Assembly (NCBI GenBank): GCA_021229015.1
Contig: CM037781.1
Coordinates: 40,167,417-40,231,416, forward strand
Length of the DNA stretch: 64,000 bases
DNA from: Solen grandis
Lineage: Eukaryota > Mollusca > Bivalvia > Adapedonta > Solenidae
Direction of reading: 5' to 3'
The translations under genes and the position numbers were made by a program. The number at the start of each line of letters is the position of its first letter. Position 1 is the stretch's first letter. A model generated the notes under the pieces. The model was given only the letters and a program-made list of their open reading frames with translations, was not told the origin of the DNA and searched no databases. Below are positions 1 to 12,075 of this stretch, in pieces.

Positions 1-2027
1 TCATGGAGAAATGCTGCCATTTCACATGCATGGAAAAACCAGTTCCCCCTGGATAAAAAAGGCATCAGGTTTTAGGGTTTCGTGTCTAGTGGGTCTGGAA
101 ATAAAAGATTTTGTAATTTTTTGGTAAGGTTTAACTGTGTTTTCTGAGATCGGGTTTTAAAAAGGGTCCCCCATTAGGGGCAAAAAAGAAAATAAAGGAA
201 AGGGAAAATTTAAAGTTTTTGGGACAGCAAACCCCAGTTTTGAAAAGGGAGGGTTTAATGGTGTGAATTTAGGGTTTTGAAAAAACGGCAAGGGGGGGTT
301 TTGCAAACAACCCTAGGGGGGGGATTTGCTTTTCTTCTATATTTTTTTCTTGGGAAAGTCGCTGCAAACAAATTAAAAAGGGAAAAGGAGGAGGAATCTT
401 CCCCCCATGAAGCAGTCAACAGGGGAAAATGAACCAAAAGGGCAAAAGGGGAATTTCTCAATTTTGAAATGGATATTTATCAATAGACTAAAATTAATTT
501 TAAAAATTTTTGCACTTTTTTTTTCAAAAAAATGCTTACAAAGCACACAAATTTTTTAACCCCTTTTCCCCATCCTTTGCCCCACAAATCAGGGTTTTCC
601 TTTAAATTTTAAACCCAAAAAAGGACCACCAAATGCTAAGCTATTTTTTGCATTTAACGAGCGGGGGAATGAAAAACCCTTCCCCATACAAAACTTTAGC
701 TTTTAACCAAATTAATGCACCGCTGGATTGATAAAGCCAAAAAAGCTTTGAAAAACCTCCAAAATTCTAAACAAACCACAAAAAATTTTTTGTTAAGTTG
801 TTTTTTTGTTCCAGGGGGACCATTTTTTAAATTGAGTAAATAAAATAAGTTTTGTGTCTCTTAAAAAACCAGAGGAGGGGTTTCCCTTTAACACAACCAT
901 TTAGCCATTCCTACAGTTTTTAAATCTTGTAATTGAATTTTGTTGGTCACTTTAAAATTTTGGCCCCAATTCCGGGTTTCACAACATTTGTTGGGGAAAT
1001 AAATAAAAAAAAGAAATGTTATGCACCACTTTTAAAAAAACGGGAACAAAAAAAAAATTTTTATTTAAAGGAAAACTTTGGGGTTTTCAAAAATTTGGGA
1101 GGTCGTTTTTTAAAGCTTTTTTGTCCCTTCTAGATTCTTCAAAAATTAAATTTGGTAAAAATTTTAAGCCCAAAAAACCCTTTTTAAAATTAAAAAATAA
1201 ATCTTGGGATGGGGACGATATTAAGTGGACCTGTGTTTTTTTTATTTAAAAAATTAACTTTCCTTAAAATAGTATGGTTTTCCCTTTAAATTAAACCCAA
1301 AATCACAAATTTAAATTTAAATAACATACTGGGGTTTATCTTTTTCTTTTTTATATTAATATTGCCCTTTAATAACATAAAAATTGGCCACTTAATAAAT
1401 ACTAATTTTAAATTTTAAAGGGTTTAAAAGGGAATAAGGACATGGTTAAAACCCCCTAATATTTGCCCAAACAAAAATAAAAATTTAGAAAAACAGTTTT
1501 TGTGTATTTTTATTTACCAAATTAAACCCAAAATACATTTTTTTAATTTTTTGAAATGTTATAAAATTTTTTGAAAAAGAAGTATTGGCAAAAAAAAATG
1601 TTTTTAATTTTTACTCAATTTTAAAAAAAAAAGTGACGCATCGGTAAAAAGGAAAAAATTTTTTGAAATGTTTAAAAAAACCAAATTTTAAAGGTTAATT
1701 TTTTTGGGTGGTACTCGAAGGTATAAATTTATTTTTAAAAAAATTGTTTAAAAGGTTTTTAAAATTCGGCCAAACCGACAGAAATTAACTGTCCACTTTA
1801 CAATGCTTAAATTTTTCCCTCTTTAAATATTAAAAGTAAATTTTATTTTTTTTCATTTCCAATAAAAAACAAAAAAATAACGTAACCGAGTGTAATTACA
1901 ATTAGCCTTTTTCGGTTTTCCCCTTAAAAACACAATAAAAAAACATCCAATGAATTTTTTCAATTCAAAATTCAAGAGGACTTGGTATTTTTTTTTTATA
2001 AAAAAAATTTTTTTCCCTTTTAACAGA

Positions 2028-2058
<31 letters not shown>

Positions 2059-4450
2059 GTTTTTTTAAATTTCCAGAAATTTCCCCTGTAAAAGCTTCTT
2101 CCGAATTTTGTTACATTACATTAGGGGTTCCTGTAAATTTTTAATTTCTATAAAAAAAAACGAAGCCTTTGATCTCGCTAAACAAACAAAAGAAGGATGA
2201 AAAAAGCCCACAATCTTTTTTAAAAACTTTCTTCAGTCCAGCGTTTTGGTGAAAATTCAATTTATATTCATTATGTTTAATTTTAGTTCAAAATTTTCAA
2301 TCGGAAAGGGGCAGGATTGGGGGTTCATAAAATTCCCCCTTTGGAGAATCTTTATGTGACAAAGATTCTAATCAATGGTTGTTGTGGTTAAATTTTTTAC
2401 TTTTTTAATTGCCCAACTTAAAAATTAATGCAAAGAAAATTTATTTTTTTTTTACAAAAAAAAAAATTTAAAAATTTGAATTTAAAAAAAAGTCAGGGGG
2501 ATTTTTCCCCTTTTCCCCAAAATATCTTTTTACCCCCAAAAAGGGGTTAATAAAGGATTGCAAAAAAACCAATTAAACCTTCCCAAAAATTTTTTAAAAA
2601 TCCTCATTTCCAGACCACTGGGGGACAGCAACACTTTTAAAACCATCACTATTTTTATCTGTTGATAGGTCTTTTCATTTCCCTATAGGGAAAGGGTTAA
2701 AATTTTTTAAAATCAATTTATAAAAATTCCCTTAACCTTCAGCTCTCACAAACCATTTAGTGACACAGTCATTGATTTCCAAAAATCGAAAGCGGAAAAA
2801 ACAACCTGAACTTTGACCTTTGCTATTCCCCAAAGCTTTTACTGGAAAACCAAAAATTTTTGAGCCTTTAGGAGGGGGACAAAGTTAAGAAAGCTGGTTC
2901 AAAACAAAATTTTGTTTTTTGATTATTTTTGGTATGCCCAAAAAAGGGGTAAAATATGGGGACCCAACAAGGTTTTTGGGAGTTAAAGGTTTTCTGCTTA
3001 GTTTCCCCCTTAACTCGGGTAAGCGACCGGGAATAAAAAGAAAAACCTCTTTAGCAAAAATTGTTGGAAAAAATGAAAAAAAAAACTTTTCTATTTGTGG
3101 ATGTAAAAACAAAACCCCAAGCTAAAAAACTTTAGTTTAAAAGAGTCCCCCGTATGAAAAGGACGCCCTTTGTAAAAACCAAGGTTGTGTTAATTTAGGT
3201 CATTTTGTAACTTTTGTAGGATATTTTTTTGAAAAAAAAATTTTTTCCCTTTTTTTGAACCACATTACAAATTTTTCCCTAAACTTTCTCGGGAGTGTAT
3301 TGTTTTTGAGGGGGGTTAAAATTTCCCCCCCTTCTGATTTTGGGAAAATTCAAGGGAAAGCGTGATGAGAAAAAGGGCAGAAAAAAATAAATACGTGAAT
3401 GCGAGCCTTAGTCAAAAAAGAAATTTAATAACCCTTTTAATTGGGGGAAAAAACCCTTCTTAATTGTTTCCTTCCCGCCCCACTGGAGTCGATTTTTTCC
3501 GCAAGGTTTAAATAATTTTGGATGGTTTTATTCCATTATTCAAGTATTTGTTTAAAAAAAGTTTCCCCTTTGTAAAAAAAAAAAAATTTAAATAAAGTTA
3601 ATTTTCCCTAAAATTTTATATTTTAAAATTAAAAGGGTTTTTTTTTCAAAAGTCCACACAATCGCTTTTTAGCCGGTATCCTAAATGGGGTTTTTTTAAA
3701 TTTTTTTTTTTTAATTTTTGTTATTTTTTAAAACGGGGTGGTTGAGAAACTAGTTTTAACGTTTTAAGACCCGAAGTTTCCCCAAAGGGAAAATTTCCTT
3801 CAAGGGTTTTTTCATTTGGGCCTTTAGACAAATTTTTTCCCAATTAGCCCTGGCCAAACCAAGGGGGCGTGAATTGCAAAGTGCTGAGGGAATTAGAAAA
3901 AACCCAAGGTTGAAGATTTGGGGGGGGAAAAAGGCTTAACGGAGTTAAGTTTGAAAAGTTTGTGTGTGATTTTTTTAATTTCCCCCCCCTTGGAAAAACT
4001 TAATGAACTAAAAAATTTTACAGTTAGGGGGAAGTCAAGCTTTACGGAACTTTTAAGGGCTGTGTTTCCAGTTAAATGTTGAGAGCCAATTTTTTTCAGG
4101 AAATGAAGCCTGAAAACAAAAGATATGATTGGTATGTTTAATGCCTGCTTTGAGCATGGTTTGTATTAGGGAGGTTTATTTTTTGGTTTTTCCCAGATCG
4201 GCTTTTATTGGGCTTGATTCCAAAAAATGGGGTTAATGGGGAAAACACCTGTTGAGCCCTACATTTTTTGGATTAAAATTGGTGAATATTGTCTTTTATG
4301 ATGGAAAGGGAAATTGTATGTAATATATGGTCTCCATTTTTCATACATAATGAGCCAGGGGAGAATTTAAATGGTTAGTATAAGAACTATCAGGTTAATT
4401 TTCTTTTTACAGTTTAAAAAATGTTTTATTTTAATTTTGTTCTTTTTTTG
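1..4450. other. Low-quality consensus, no gene recognised
   Basis: The stretch is full of homopolymer runs, with many A/T, G and C runs of 4-10 bases. It shows no usable reading frame and blurred copies of repeats seen cleanly elsewhere, such as the TTAA-MITE relic ending at 2,696. From about 4.1 kb the sequence becomes normal. Any polycystin exons here would be unreadable. Confidence 0.7.
2560..2696. mobile_element. Degraded copy of the TTAA-flanked hairpin MITE
   Basis: The segments ccagaccactg, ggacagca, ataggtcttttcat and the end gggaaaggg followed by TTAA match the three clean copies in order. The middle hairpin is unrecognisable in this low-quality stretch. Confidence 0.55.
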
Positions 4451-4811
4451 GGTAGTCAAACACATTCCTAGGACAATTTTTTGAAAATGTTTTGTATAAG
4501 ATGTATCTTGGCAAATGAACACAATAATTATGATAAGTATTCAAATTAACTTATGTCCCAAAATGATTTATTTTGTAAAGAAATTAATTACTGAGTGTAT
4601 ATCACATGAAAACAGAATATTGACTTTATTCAATTAATTATTTATGCTACAGAGTAACAGCTGCTATATATTGTTGATTTCTTTAGTAAAAAAAAATATG
4701 ACAAACTCTAATTTGTTGCAGTTTTGTGTAAAAGAGCTGTTAAATCAAGCAAGAAAATACAAAAAAAAATTACCTTATTTGTATCATTTAAGCAAATATA
4801 GCTGTCCCATT

Positions 4812-5111
4812 GTTGTCATAGCAACAAATATTATGTATGGAATTCATAAAGGAGGATTTATGTAATATATTAGCTAAATTGTTGTTTTCAAAAAATAATG
4901 TTGAATGCATAAAATAGGCATATTGAAAACATGTAAATTTTGTGTTCTTATTTTCGTTTCCATAGCAACCAATATTTTAAACAGGTGAATAAAAAAGGAA
5001 TTCAAGAAGATATTGATTTACATTCAAAAATGAAAAGAATATGCAACGGTTTTAGTAGTATGACCATTTCTTCTATTCTATTGAAAAAATTCAAACCGTT
5101 GCTATGGCAAC
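4812..5111. promoter_or_regulatory. Cluster of three RFX X-box-like motifs
   Basis: GTTGTCATAGCAAC (4812-4825), GTTTCCATAGCAAC (4956-4969) and GTTGCTATGGCAAC (5098-5111) match the palindromic X-box bound by RFX factors. They are spaced 144 and 142 bp apart. The even spacing suggests three diverged copies of a repeat unit, so function is unproven. Confidence 0.4.
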
Positions 5112-5442
5112 GGCTTGAATTTGAAAAACCTAAATATTTACATTTTTTGACTAGCCATGATTTTTAAATTTAAGCAGAACTTATTTCCAATTAATTTGAA
5201 TGTCGGGCCATTTTCACCTATTAGTGAACCAAGCCCTTTGTACCCATACGTCAGACAGTGCAATAAAAAAGTACAACAGGAAAAACACATTGTCCTAGTT
5301 CGGTCTATAAAAGTTTAATTGACATCTGAAAAGCTGATACGTTAATAACACTGGAACAAATTAGATATTTTTTCATCGATAAGGTTTATATCCCGGTTAT
5401 ACTTCCCTAGATATTGATGTAAGACCCCTGTATCATTTCTAC

Positions 5443-5612
5443 CTGACTGCCTTCTCTGATAGACACCCTTCCTGAAGATTTATTCCGCCATTCCAGTAAT
5501 TAGCTGTCATGGACGCCACAGTTAGAATCTGTTCCCTTACACAACTTGTATCATGCTTTCGAATATTGTTCATATCAAAGATAGAGATCTCCTCCAAGAA
5601 AACAAGAGCTGT
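5443..5612 (-). CDS. Probable further exon of the polycystin-like gene
   Basis: The frame is open over the whole 170 bp between a possible acceptor (...attctcacag) and the donor CAG|GTAGAA. It encodes EEISIFDMNNIRKHD, then REQILTVASMTANYWNGG, then NLQEGCLSEKAV. This helical, amphipathic style with a conserved-looking Cys resembles the region between REJ and GPS in PKD1-like proteins, but no signature motif is present. The start is uncertain because the first bases (5600-5612) coincide with the end of a repeat element. The gene assignment rests on strand, position and style only. Confidence 0.4.
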
Positions 5613-6405
5613 CTGTGAGAATGTGTGCTCTACTTTTCAACTGCTTTTTAGTTAAAGGTAATCCATCCATCATTTAATTACAATCATGGTCCTTCAAATG
5701 CTTAAAAAAACTTTTGTGCATATGCAAGCTTCCATTGATTTGGAGATATATAGGCCTTTTTGCTCAAAGTCTATAAAGTCTTGCATAAAATTCCCAAAAT
5801 CACTTGATGGACCATGATCACATTAATGAAGGATAGATTACCTTAAATTTGTGCACGTCCAAAAAGGGCCATAATTTGCAATAAATTCCGTCAAAAGTCA
5901 TCTTACTTAATTGTTTAATGTTAATGAAGGCCTTGTTGAAGTATTAAATTAATATGCATAGCTGGTTTCTAAGTTGTATGCATTCTAACTTTAATTTACT
6001 TGCATGCAAGAATTTAACGAAAATTTCTAAGATCAAAATGGATTTACAATAAATTCAGTACAGAGTTATCTAAGTTAAAATTCTGATGCCCTTGAGCACC
6101 TTTATAAAGTTTCAAGTCAATCCAATGACTGATTGCTGCGATATAAGCATGAAAGTAAGTTGCATACAAAACTTGAACCAAAATTTCTAAGTCCAAAAAG
6201 GGCCATGTTTTGCAATAAATTAAATCAAATTAAATTTGGATAAGAGTTATCTGACTTGTTTGTTAAACGCCCATGAAGTGTTAAATGAATGAGCATAGCT
6301 GGTTACCAAGATGCATGATAGTAACTTAACTATAGTGTGATGCTGAAGTCACCACGAACGCCAGAGTGAGTAGAATAGCTTGACATAACTTGAATAGTTA
6401 CACTA
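5600..6405. mobile_element. Non-autonomous element with about 200-bp internal repeat units
   Basis: It starts aacaagagctgtct and contains at least two or three diverged copies of a unit with aatttctaagtccaaaaagg, gccat..tttgcaataaatt, agagttatctgac and atagctggttt. No coding capacity is visible. It resembles the other tandem-core elements of this window. Its left edge touches the probable exon at 5,443-5,612. Confidence 0.5.
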
Positions 6406-8107
6406 AAGAGGTTAATCAGCTTTAAGAAATGAATATCATCACATACTGAGCTAATGATGCAAGTGATTTATACCCTTGTAACATTACCTTGTGTCCTGGT
6501 TCACACCACATACATATATCAAAAACATTTTTTTTAGCTACACTGACCTTCACCCTCATCAATTCTAAACACAATAAAAAATTGCAATGCCTGTGAACTT
6601 TGACCTCTCGGTGTGACTTTAACACCACAAGAAAAGAAATTTTGCTAGGCACATTGTTTTACCGTGGCTGACACTTCTACAGTTTCATCAGAATTAGAAA
6701 ACTTATGGTGGAAACAATATGTAATGGAAATATGAATAGACAACGGGAGACGTCAGAAATAAAGATGCTATAACAAGAGGGCCACAAAAGCCCTACTTTG
6801 CTAACCTGAGTTCCACTGCCCTCTTGAAACATTGTTCGAAAACTTAATGGTCCAATACCATTCATAATCAAGCTTGGCCAAAAGCTAATGGCCATAGATG
6901 GTGTCACAAAGTTTGGACAAGATTACTCAAGAAATAATGGAATACTAACTGGGGAGGACATATGGACAGGAGTTGGACTATGTGCCAGGGAGAGCTAAAA
7001 AGGAAACCCCTCTCTCCTGCTCTACTCAGACTGATCAGGGACTTGTGATCTATATTTTTATCCACTTTCTGTCCTGATATGTGGAACTTCAAACCAGTCT
7101 GATGATGAAAGACGGATAAAACAAATCGTCTTACAAGAATCTCCCCAAAGCCTCCTTCACCTGAAGGTTTTCACTTAAGAATGATGAAGATGATTTGAAA
7201 AAATTGCATTCCGGCCATGAAAGGTTATTACAAGCTGAGTAGAGCGGCTCAAAGGAAAACACGCTGGTCAACAAAAATACTTCAGTAGATCAGTGAAACA
7301 TGATAGAAATTAATCCTATAAATGCACATCCATCTAACAGCAATCAGGCAATCAAGTAACTAGCTCCAGCCATCTTATTAAGCCCTCGATGGTCAAAGAC
7401 AAAACCAATGACCGCCACTGACAGTTTAATCCTCTTGCCTGTCTCTTGGCTCTCTGTTGCCAGTAGCAACAAGAAAGTCGGTGAAGAAAGTGAGTGATGG
7501 CTGTAGAAATGTCTCTATCAGGAAAACACATATTTAAACAACAAGTGTTGTCCTGGCTGCCTACGCTGGCCTGCTTTTACTGAGCACCTCAACTCATCGT
7601 TCACTTAACATCTCGAGTTCAGATTTTATTCATTTTAAAAATCCAAATATTTTAATACCTCCACATATGGCTTTGACACAGAAGAAGGGCCTTAATTCTT
7701 ATAAAACCCTTGACACAATTACCTACACGTGTTTGCTGACTGGTTTTACCATTCTTAAGTATGAAGGCACTATCAACAACAATTACCAAATTTCATGTAA
7801 TTTATTGTGAGTATAGGACGGGGCGTGGCATGACAGGACTTCACATGACAAGCAGGATTCCTATTTAGCCCAAACATTACTATGTCAAGCGGGGTATGAA
7901 CATCATTTTCTGTACAAGCATTCTCTGGTAATAGAATATAAAATATCTCTAGGTCTGTAAATAGTGGAGTTAAAGACCTTCAATACTTTTAAGTCCAGTA
8001 AATTCTCAACTTGAATTGTTCCAGGTGACACAGGCCTGGTCATTCCAATTCACATGACTGACTGACATATCTATCCCCACATAACACACTTCAAGTCTAG
8101 ACTGCAG
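6406..8107. other. Intronic or intergenic stretch, nothing clear
   Basis: Ordinary AT-rich sequence. Short minus-strand frames exist, for example at 6,677-6,907 with GSGTQVSKVGLLWP. That one ends at a gagggccac..agccct palindrome like the starts of other repeat elements here, so it is probably repeat-derived. No conserved exon was recognised. Confidence 0.5.
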
Positions 8108-8525
8108 TGAAACTTCCAATCCACATGTGAGGAAGCTATCCAATTATTTACTGAAAGACCAATCAGATGTAAGGAAATTATCCAATTATTTACTGAAAGA
8201 CCAATCAGATGTGAGGAAACTATCCAATTATTTACTGAAAGACCAATCAGATGTGAGGAAGTTTTCCAGTTATTTACTGAATGACCAATCAGATGTGAGG
8301 AAGCTATCGATTTACTGAAAGACCAATCAGATGTGAGGAAGCTTTCCAATGATTTACTGAATGACCAATCAGATGTGAGGAAGCTTTCCAATGATTTACT
8401 GAATGACCAATCAGATGTGAGGAAGCTTTCCAATGATTTACTGAATGACCAATCAGATGTGAGGAAGCTTTCCAGTTATTTACTGAATGACCAATCAGAT
8501 TTGAGGAAGCTATCCAATTTTTTCA
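8108..8525. repeat. 42-bp tandem repeat, about 9-10 copies
   Basis: The unit contains gatgtgaggaagctatccaa, then a tttactgaa tract and gaccaatca. Subtypes differ at a few bases (aattattt versus aatgattt; gaaagacc versus gaatgacc) and cluster by position, which indicates recent local amplification. The unit is a multiple of three, so frames stay open on both strands and create false 14-residue protein repeats. Confidence 0.9.
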
Positions 8526-8654
8526 ATGACCACCAATTTTCCATTACAACCCATAGATTTGCATGTATCAGTAAAAGGGCAAAGATGTCAATTCAGTGGT
8601 GCCTATCTTTTTTCTCCATATCCAAAGGTTATTGGTTCAAATCCCCACTGGGGT

Positions 8655-8935
8655 AAGATTTGTTTGTTCTGTTTAACGTCCCACTGACTGCATTTCAGTC
8701 ATTTGGAAACAATGTCTACTTGAGACAGATATAGTGCTGTCACACTGCAGTATCACGCCATAGACATGTGGTATGATACCACACCCAGCCACATTATCCT
8801 GACACCGGGACAACCAGTCCTGCTACTACCCTTATATGCTGAGCACCAAGCAAGGGAGCTATACCAGTACCATTTTTACGACTTTGGTATGTCACAGCTT
8901 GGAAACAAACCCACAACTTCCAGTAAGATTTGACT
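8655..8935 (-). mobile_element. tRNA-derived SINE, minus strand, family A
   Basis: In reverse orientation it matches the tail of the SINE at 51,321-51,605 (agcactatatctgtctcaag, then gtagacat, then ccaaatgactga) and the middle (tggtatagctcccttgc). The tRNA-like head at the high-coordinate end is diverged. Confidence 0.75.
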
Positions 8936-9062
8936 GAAGCTAATTCAGTCACATGCTAACAAAGATTAATTTTACTTTCTTTTATTTATTTTTTTTTTTT
9001 TTTTTTTTTTTCAGATATTTTTGCTGTCAGATAGGTAGCATATTAATGTAATACTCATTTAA

Positions 9063-9294
9063 CCCTTTCCCTCATATATACTCATTTTGACGCCCTCAAT
9101 AGGTATCACATAAAGCCTGATCTGCAGAAAACCAGTTAAACCTTACCAAATTTAATTATAAAGTCCTCATATCCAGACCACTGAGGAGCAGCGAACAGCA
9201 TAAAACCTGATCAGCCTGCAAGTTACTCGCAGGCTGATCTGGTTTTATGCTGTTTGCATAGGTCTTTTCATGGTGTCCTCTATGAGGGAAAGGG
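9063..9294. mobile_element. piggyBac-like MITE, copy 1
   Basis: 232 bp with perfect terminal inverted repeats CCCTTTCCCTCATA...TATGAGGGAAAGGG, flanked on both sides by TTAA (9059-9062 and 9295-9298). The centre is a long hairpin: cagcataaaacctgatcagc pairs with gctgatctggttttatgctg. TTAA duplication with CCC ends is characteristic of piggyBac-type transposons. There is no ORF, so it is non-autonomous. Confidence 0.85.
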
Positions 9295-9298
9295 TTAA

Positions 9299-10865
9299 CA
9301 ACAAATGCCCAATTATTTTCAATGTAATGGGTGACAAAACTAAAACCTTGAAGATTCAATTTATTTCCTAAGCTTGGTGCAGCATTGCTTACAAGATACC
9401 CAGTACAACTACTGTATAAATTTGATATGACCCCCTCATATTGGATATCAGAATTTTCTAATTTTCTTAATCGAGCAAGTCCCTAAATTCTAACCCTAAC
9501 ACACTGTATTATATGCTGTGTATTCAATTTAATGAAAAATGACAGTGTATCATCTGCTCAATTACTTAATTATTTTCATGGTTACTCAATTTATATTGAA
9601 CATAAGGGGTATTATTCAAATGGCCAGTAAAGCTTATCTGTACCTCTGATTCTCCAAGTGATATAGGTAAAAATAAACCAGGTAACCATCTTAACTGCCA
9701 CCTTAGAAATATACAATTTGTTACTTTTTAAATTATTTATAATAAATATACTTTGCTATCCAAATAGGAAAAGTATTGAACATTTTAAAATGAACATTTT
9801 TAAAACTTATTTCCAGCTAGTAAAATGTTCTCAGAATAAGACAATAAAGCTTGCTTCCCAATCAATGTAAAAAAGAATAAAAATTGTGTATTTTTTTCTT
9901 TGATATAGACTCTAAATAATTAATCAAAAATCCTGTCATTGAAAAATAAACCTGAATAATAAGACAAATCCCAGTGTGTGCTTAATAGTATTAGAACAAA
10001 AAATAAGGTGCATCTCACTTCAAACATGGTTCAAACCCATAGCATCTAACTCCAACCCCAAGAAAGGAAGAACCTCATTATCATGAGACAACTAATAGAC
10101 ATCCACAGAGACTCAGAAAGGAAGATGGCTTTCAGCACAACATGCTAACAACAACCATCTCCTTTCAATCTCTCATTTTCATGAAGCAAAAACAAAATTA
10201 CTCTCATCAATGACAGAATTTGTTACTATGACAACCTCAGACGAGGATTCAATAGTATGTAATCAAAGTCATTTTCCAATCAGAATTTCTTAACTGCTCT
10301 TTACAAATATACTCTCTGGAAACTGCCTTATGGGTAAATTGTGCCCACGTATTTCTCAACCGTGTGATTTCCTTGCCATCTGGGCATGTGAAGTTATAAT
10401 GAAAAACCTCTGTTGTAATACCAGATATTAGGGGGAGCTTTATTAGATTGAATGGTAGCTCTAAGTTGATTTTGTTTTCATAATTGTGGCAAAAGTTCAT
10501 TTTTTCTGAAATAAAATGTAAATCATATCTATCGTAGGGCAAGTTTCATATTAAAAGTCATGTGATCTAACATCATGAGGGCCAACCATGAAACTGTTCC
10601 ACCTTCTTATATTCCTACATACACTTAAAACAGTTTTGCGGTCAGCGCTCCATTCTCTTCTTCCTCAATATAAAATGGGATTGCCCCCCTCCCCCTTCTA
10701 AGCCTTTTATATGTGTCTCTCTATAAATCAGAAATATCACTTCCCAAAATTATAAACTCTTGTTCTCATACTATCACTGGGTCTTCATAGACCCTACAAT
10801 TTATCCACAGAAAAACAGACATTTATTTTCCAAACTGCCTTTATAGTAAGAGTGTAAGAAAATAG
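9299..10865. other. No recognised gene
   Basis: AT-rich intron-like sequence. A 97-codon minus frame at 10,249-10,542 (with FHYNFTCPDGKEITRLRN) follows a good acceptor-like ttttatttcag, but it shows no family motif and no fitting phase, so it is left unassigned. Confidence 0.45.
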
Positions 10866-11190
10866 TTTATTAGACAAATATTTCTGTGCCAGATTCTTAC
10901 ATCATTAGACAAATATTTTTTTTTGATCCTAAATTTTTTTCCTTAGACACAAATTTTTTTAACCTTAGACACAAATTTTTTTACATCTTATACTAAATAA
11001 TAAATATATTTATCCCTGGACAAAATTTTTATATCCTTGGACAAAGATTTTTATATTCTTAGGAAAGATTTTTTCATCCTTTGACAAGGATTTCTTTACT
11101 AGAGTTTTAAACCAAATATATTTTTGAGAGACTATTGCTATCCTACTTTACGTCCACAGACAAAGATTTCTAAACCAGAGTTTTATACCA
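10866..11190. repeat. Degenerate A/T-rich tandem repeat
   Basis: About ten diverged units of roughly 25-30 bp built on ttagacaaatttttt and ttggacaaagattttt. No coding content. Confidence 0.6.
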
Positions 11191-11330
11191 GATTATATTC
11201 AGAGACATGACTTCTATATACATGTAATATTTTAACATCATGAGACAAGGAGCTGTAACTCTTATTTTGCATTTCTAGGCAGGAGATCTGAACAGTTCTT
11301 TACACCTAACAAATGTGCTCTTCAGAACAT

Positions 11331-11440
11331 GTCACCTGCCGAAAAGTGGTGGAAAAAGTGTGATGGACGGACGGCCGGCTGGACGGACAGACGATAGAAA
11401 AATTAACCCTATGTGTCACGGCTGCCTTCAGCAGGTGACA
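11331..11440. mobile_element. Short inverted-repeat relic with GACGGAC tail
   Basis: It begins GTCACCTGC and ends GCAGGTGAC. Between them lies atggacggacggccggctgg, then acggacagacg, a GGAC-rich track also found near the 3' ends of the tandem-core elements. A second copy is at 47,265-47,364. Confidence 0.6.
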
Positions 11441-11877
11441 CAAAAACAAGGGGCTGTATTCTGAAAGCAACTTATGTCAATTTTTGACTACAGAGAGTGT
11501 TTTTGCTCCCTAATAATTAGTGCCTTCACTGACCAGATGACTGTAGGCTGCCATCAACACCCTCATCCTGACTCTATATACATCACACAGAACTTACTTA
11601 TCACACAAGCTCTCATAATTCACCGTCTGAAATTAGTCATAGGAAGCAAGGCATCTCTTTAAGTCTGTGGAGACATTTATAACAAGATTGGCTTCTATAT
11701 AAGTCCCTCTTGGAGACCAATTAGGACAAGTCTCTGGCCGAGTTTTATAGTCCAATAAACCGGCCAATAAATCCTGGATAAAGTGTCCGCCTGTCACAGA
11801 TAGGCAAGCCTTGGGACTTCCCTCATGGAAGAAAAAACACAGAATAGGGGAGGGAATAGTTTGAACAGCACGTCTGT

Positions 11878-12075
11878 CCATGTATATATGTATTTTTGCA
11901 AATGTATGTGTATATATATGTTCATATGTACAGCATGTATATAATATGAGTACATAATTATGTGTGATGTATGTATACATGTATATACATATGTGAATGC
12001 ATGTGGATGAATATTCATATGTATAAGTAATGCATATGGATATATGTATGATCATATATGTAGGCACATTTTTTA
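11878..12075. repeat. TATG/TGTA-rich low-complexity tract
   Basis: Diverged tgtatatatg-type microsatellite sequence. Reading frames here are artefacts of composition. Confidence 0.7.

Noticed and set aside
8071..8656. Frames with 14-residue protein repeats on both strands
   Set aside because: Produced by a 42-bp DNA repeat, open on both strands; no start, splice or family evidence.
10249..10542. 97-codon minus frame after a good acceptor-like ttttatttcag
   Set aside because: Residues match no family I recognise, no clear donor, and phase does not fit the preceding polycystin-like exon.
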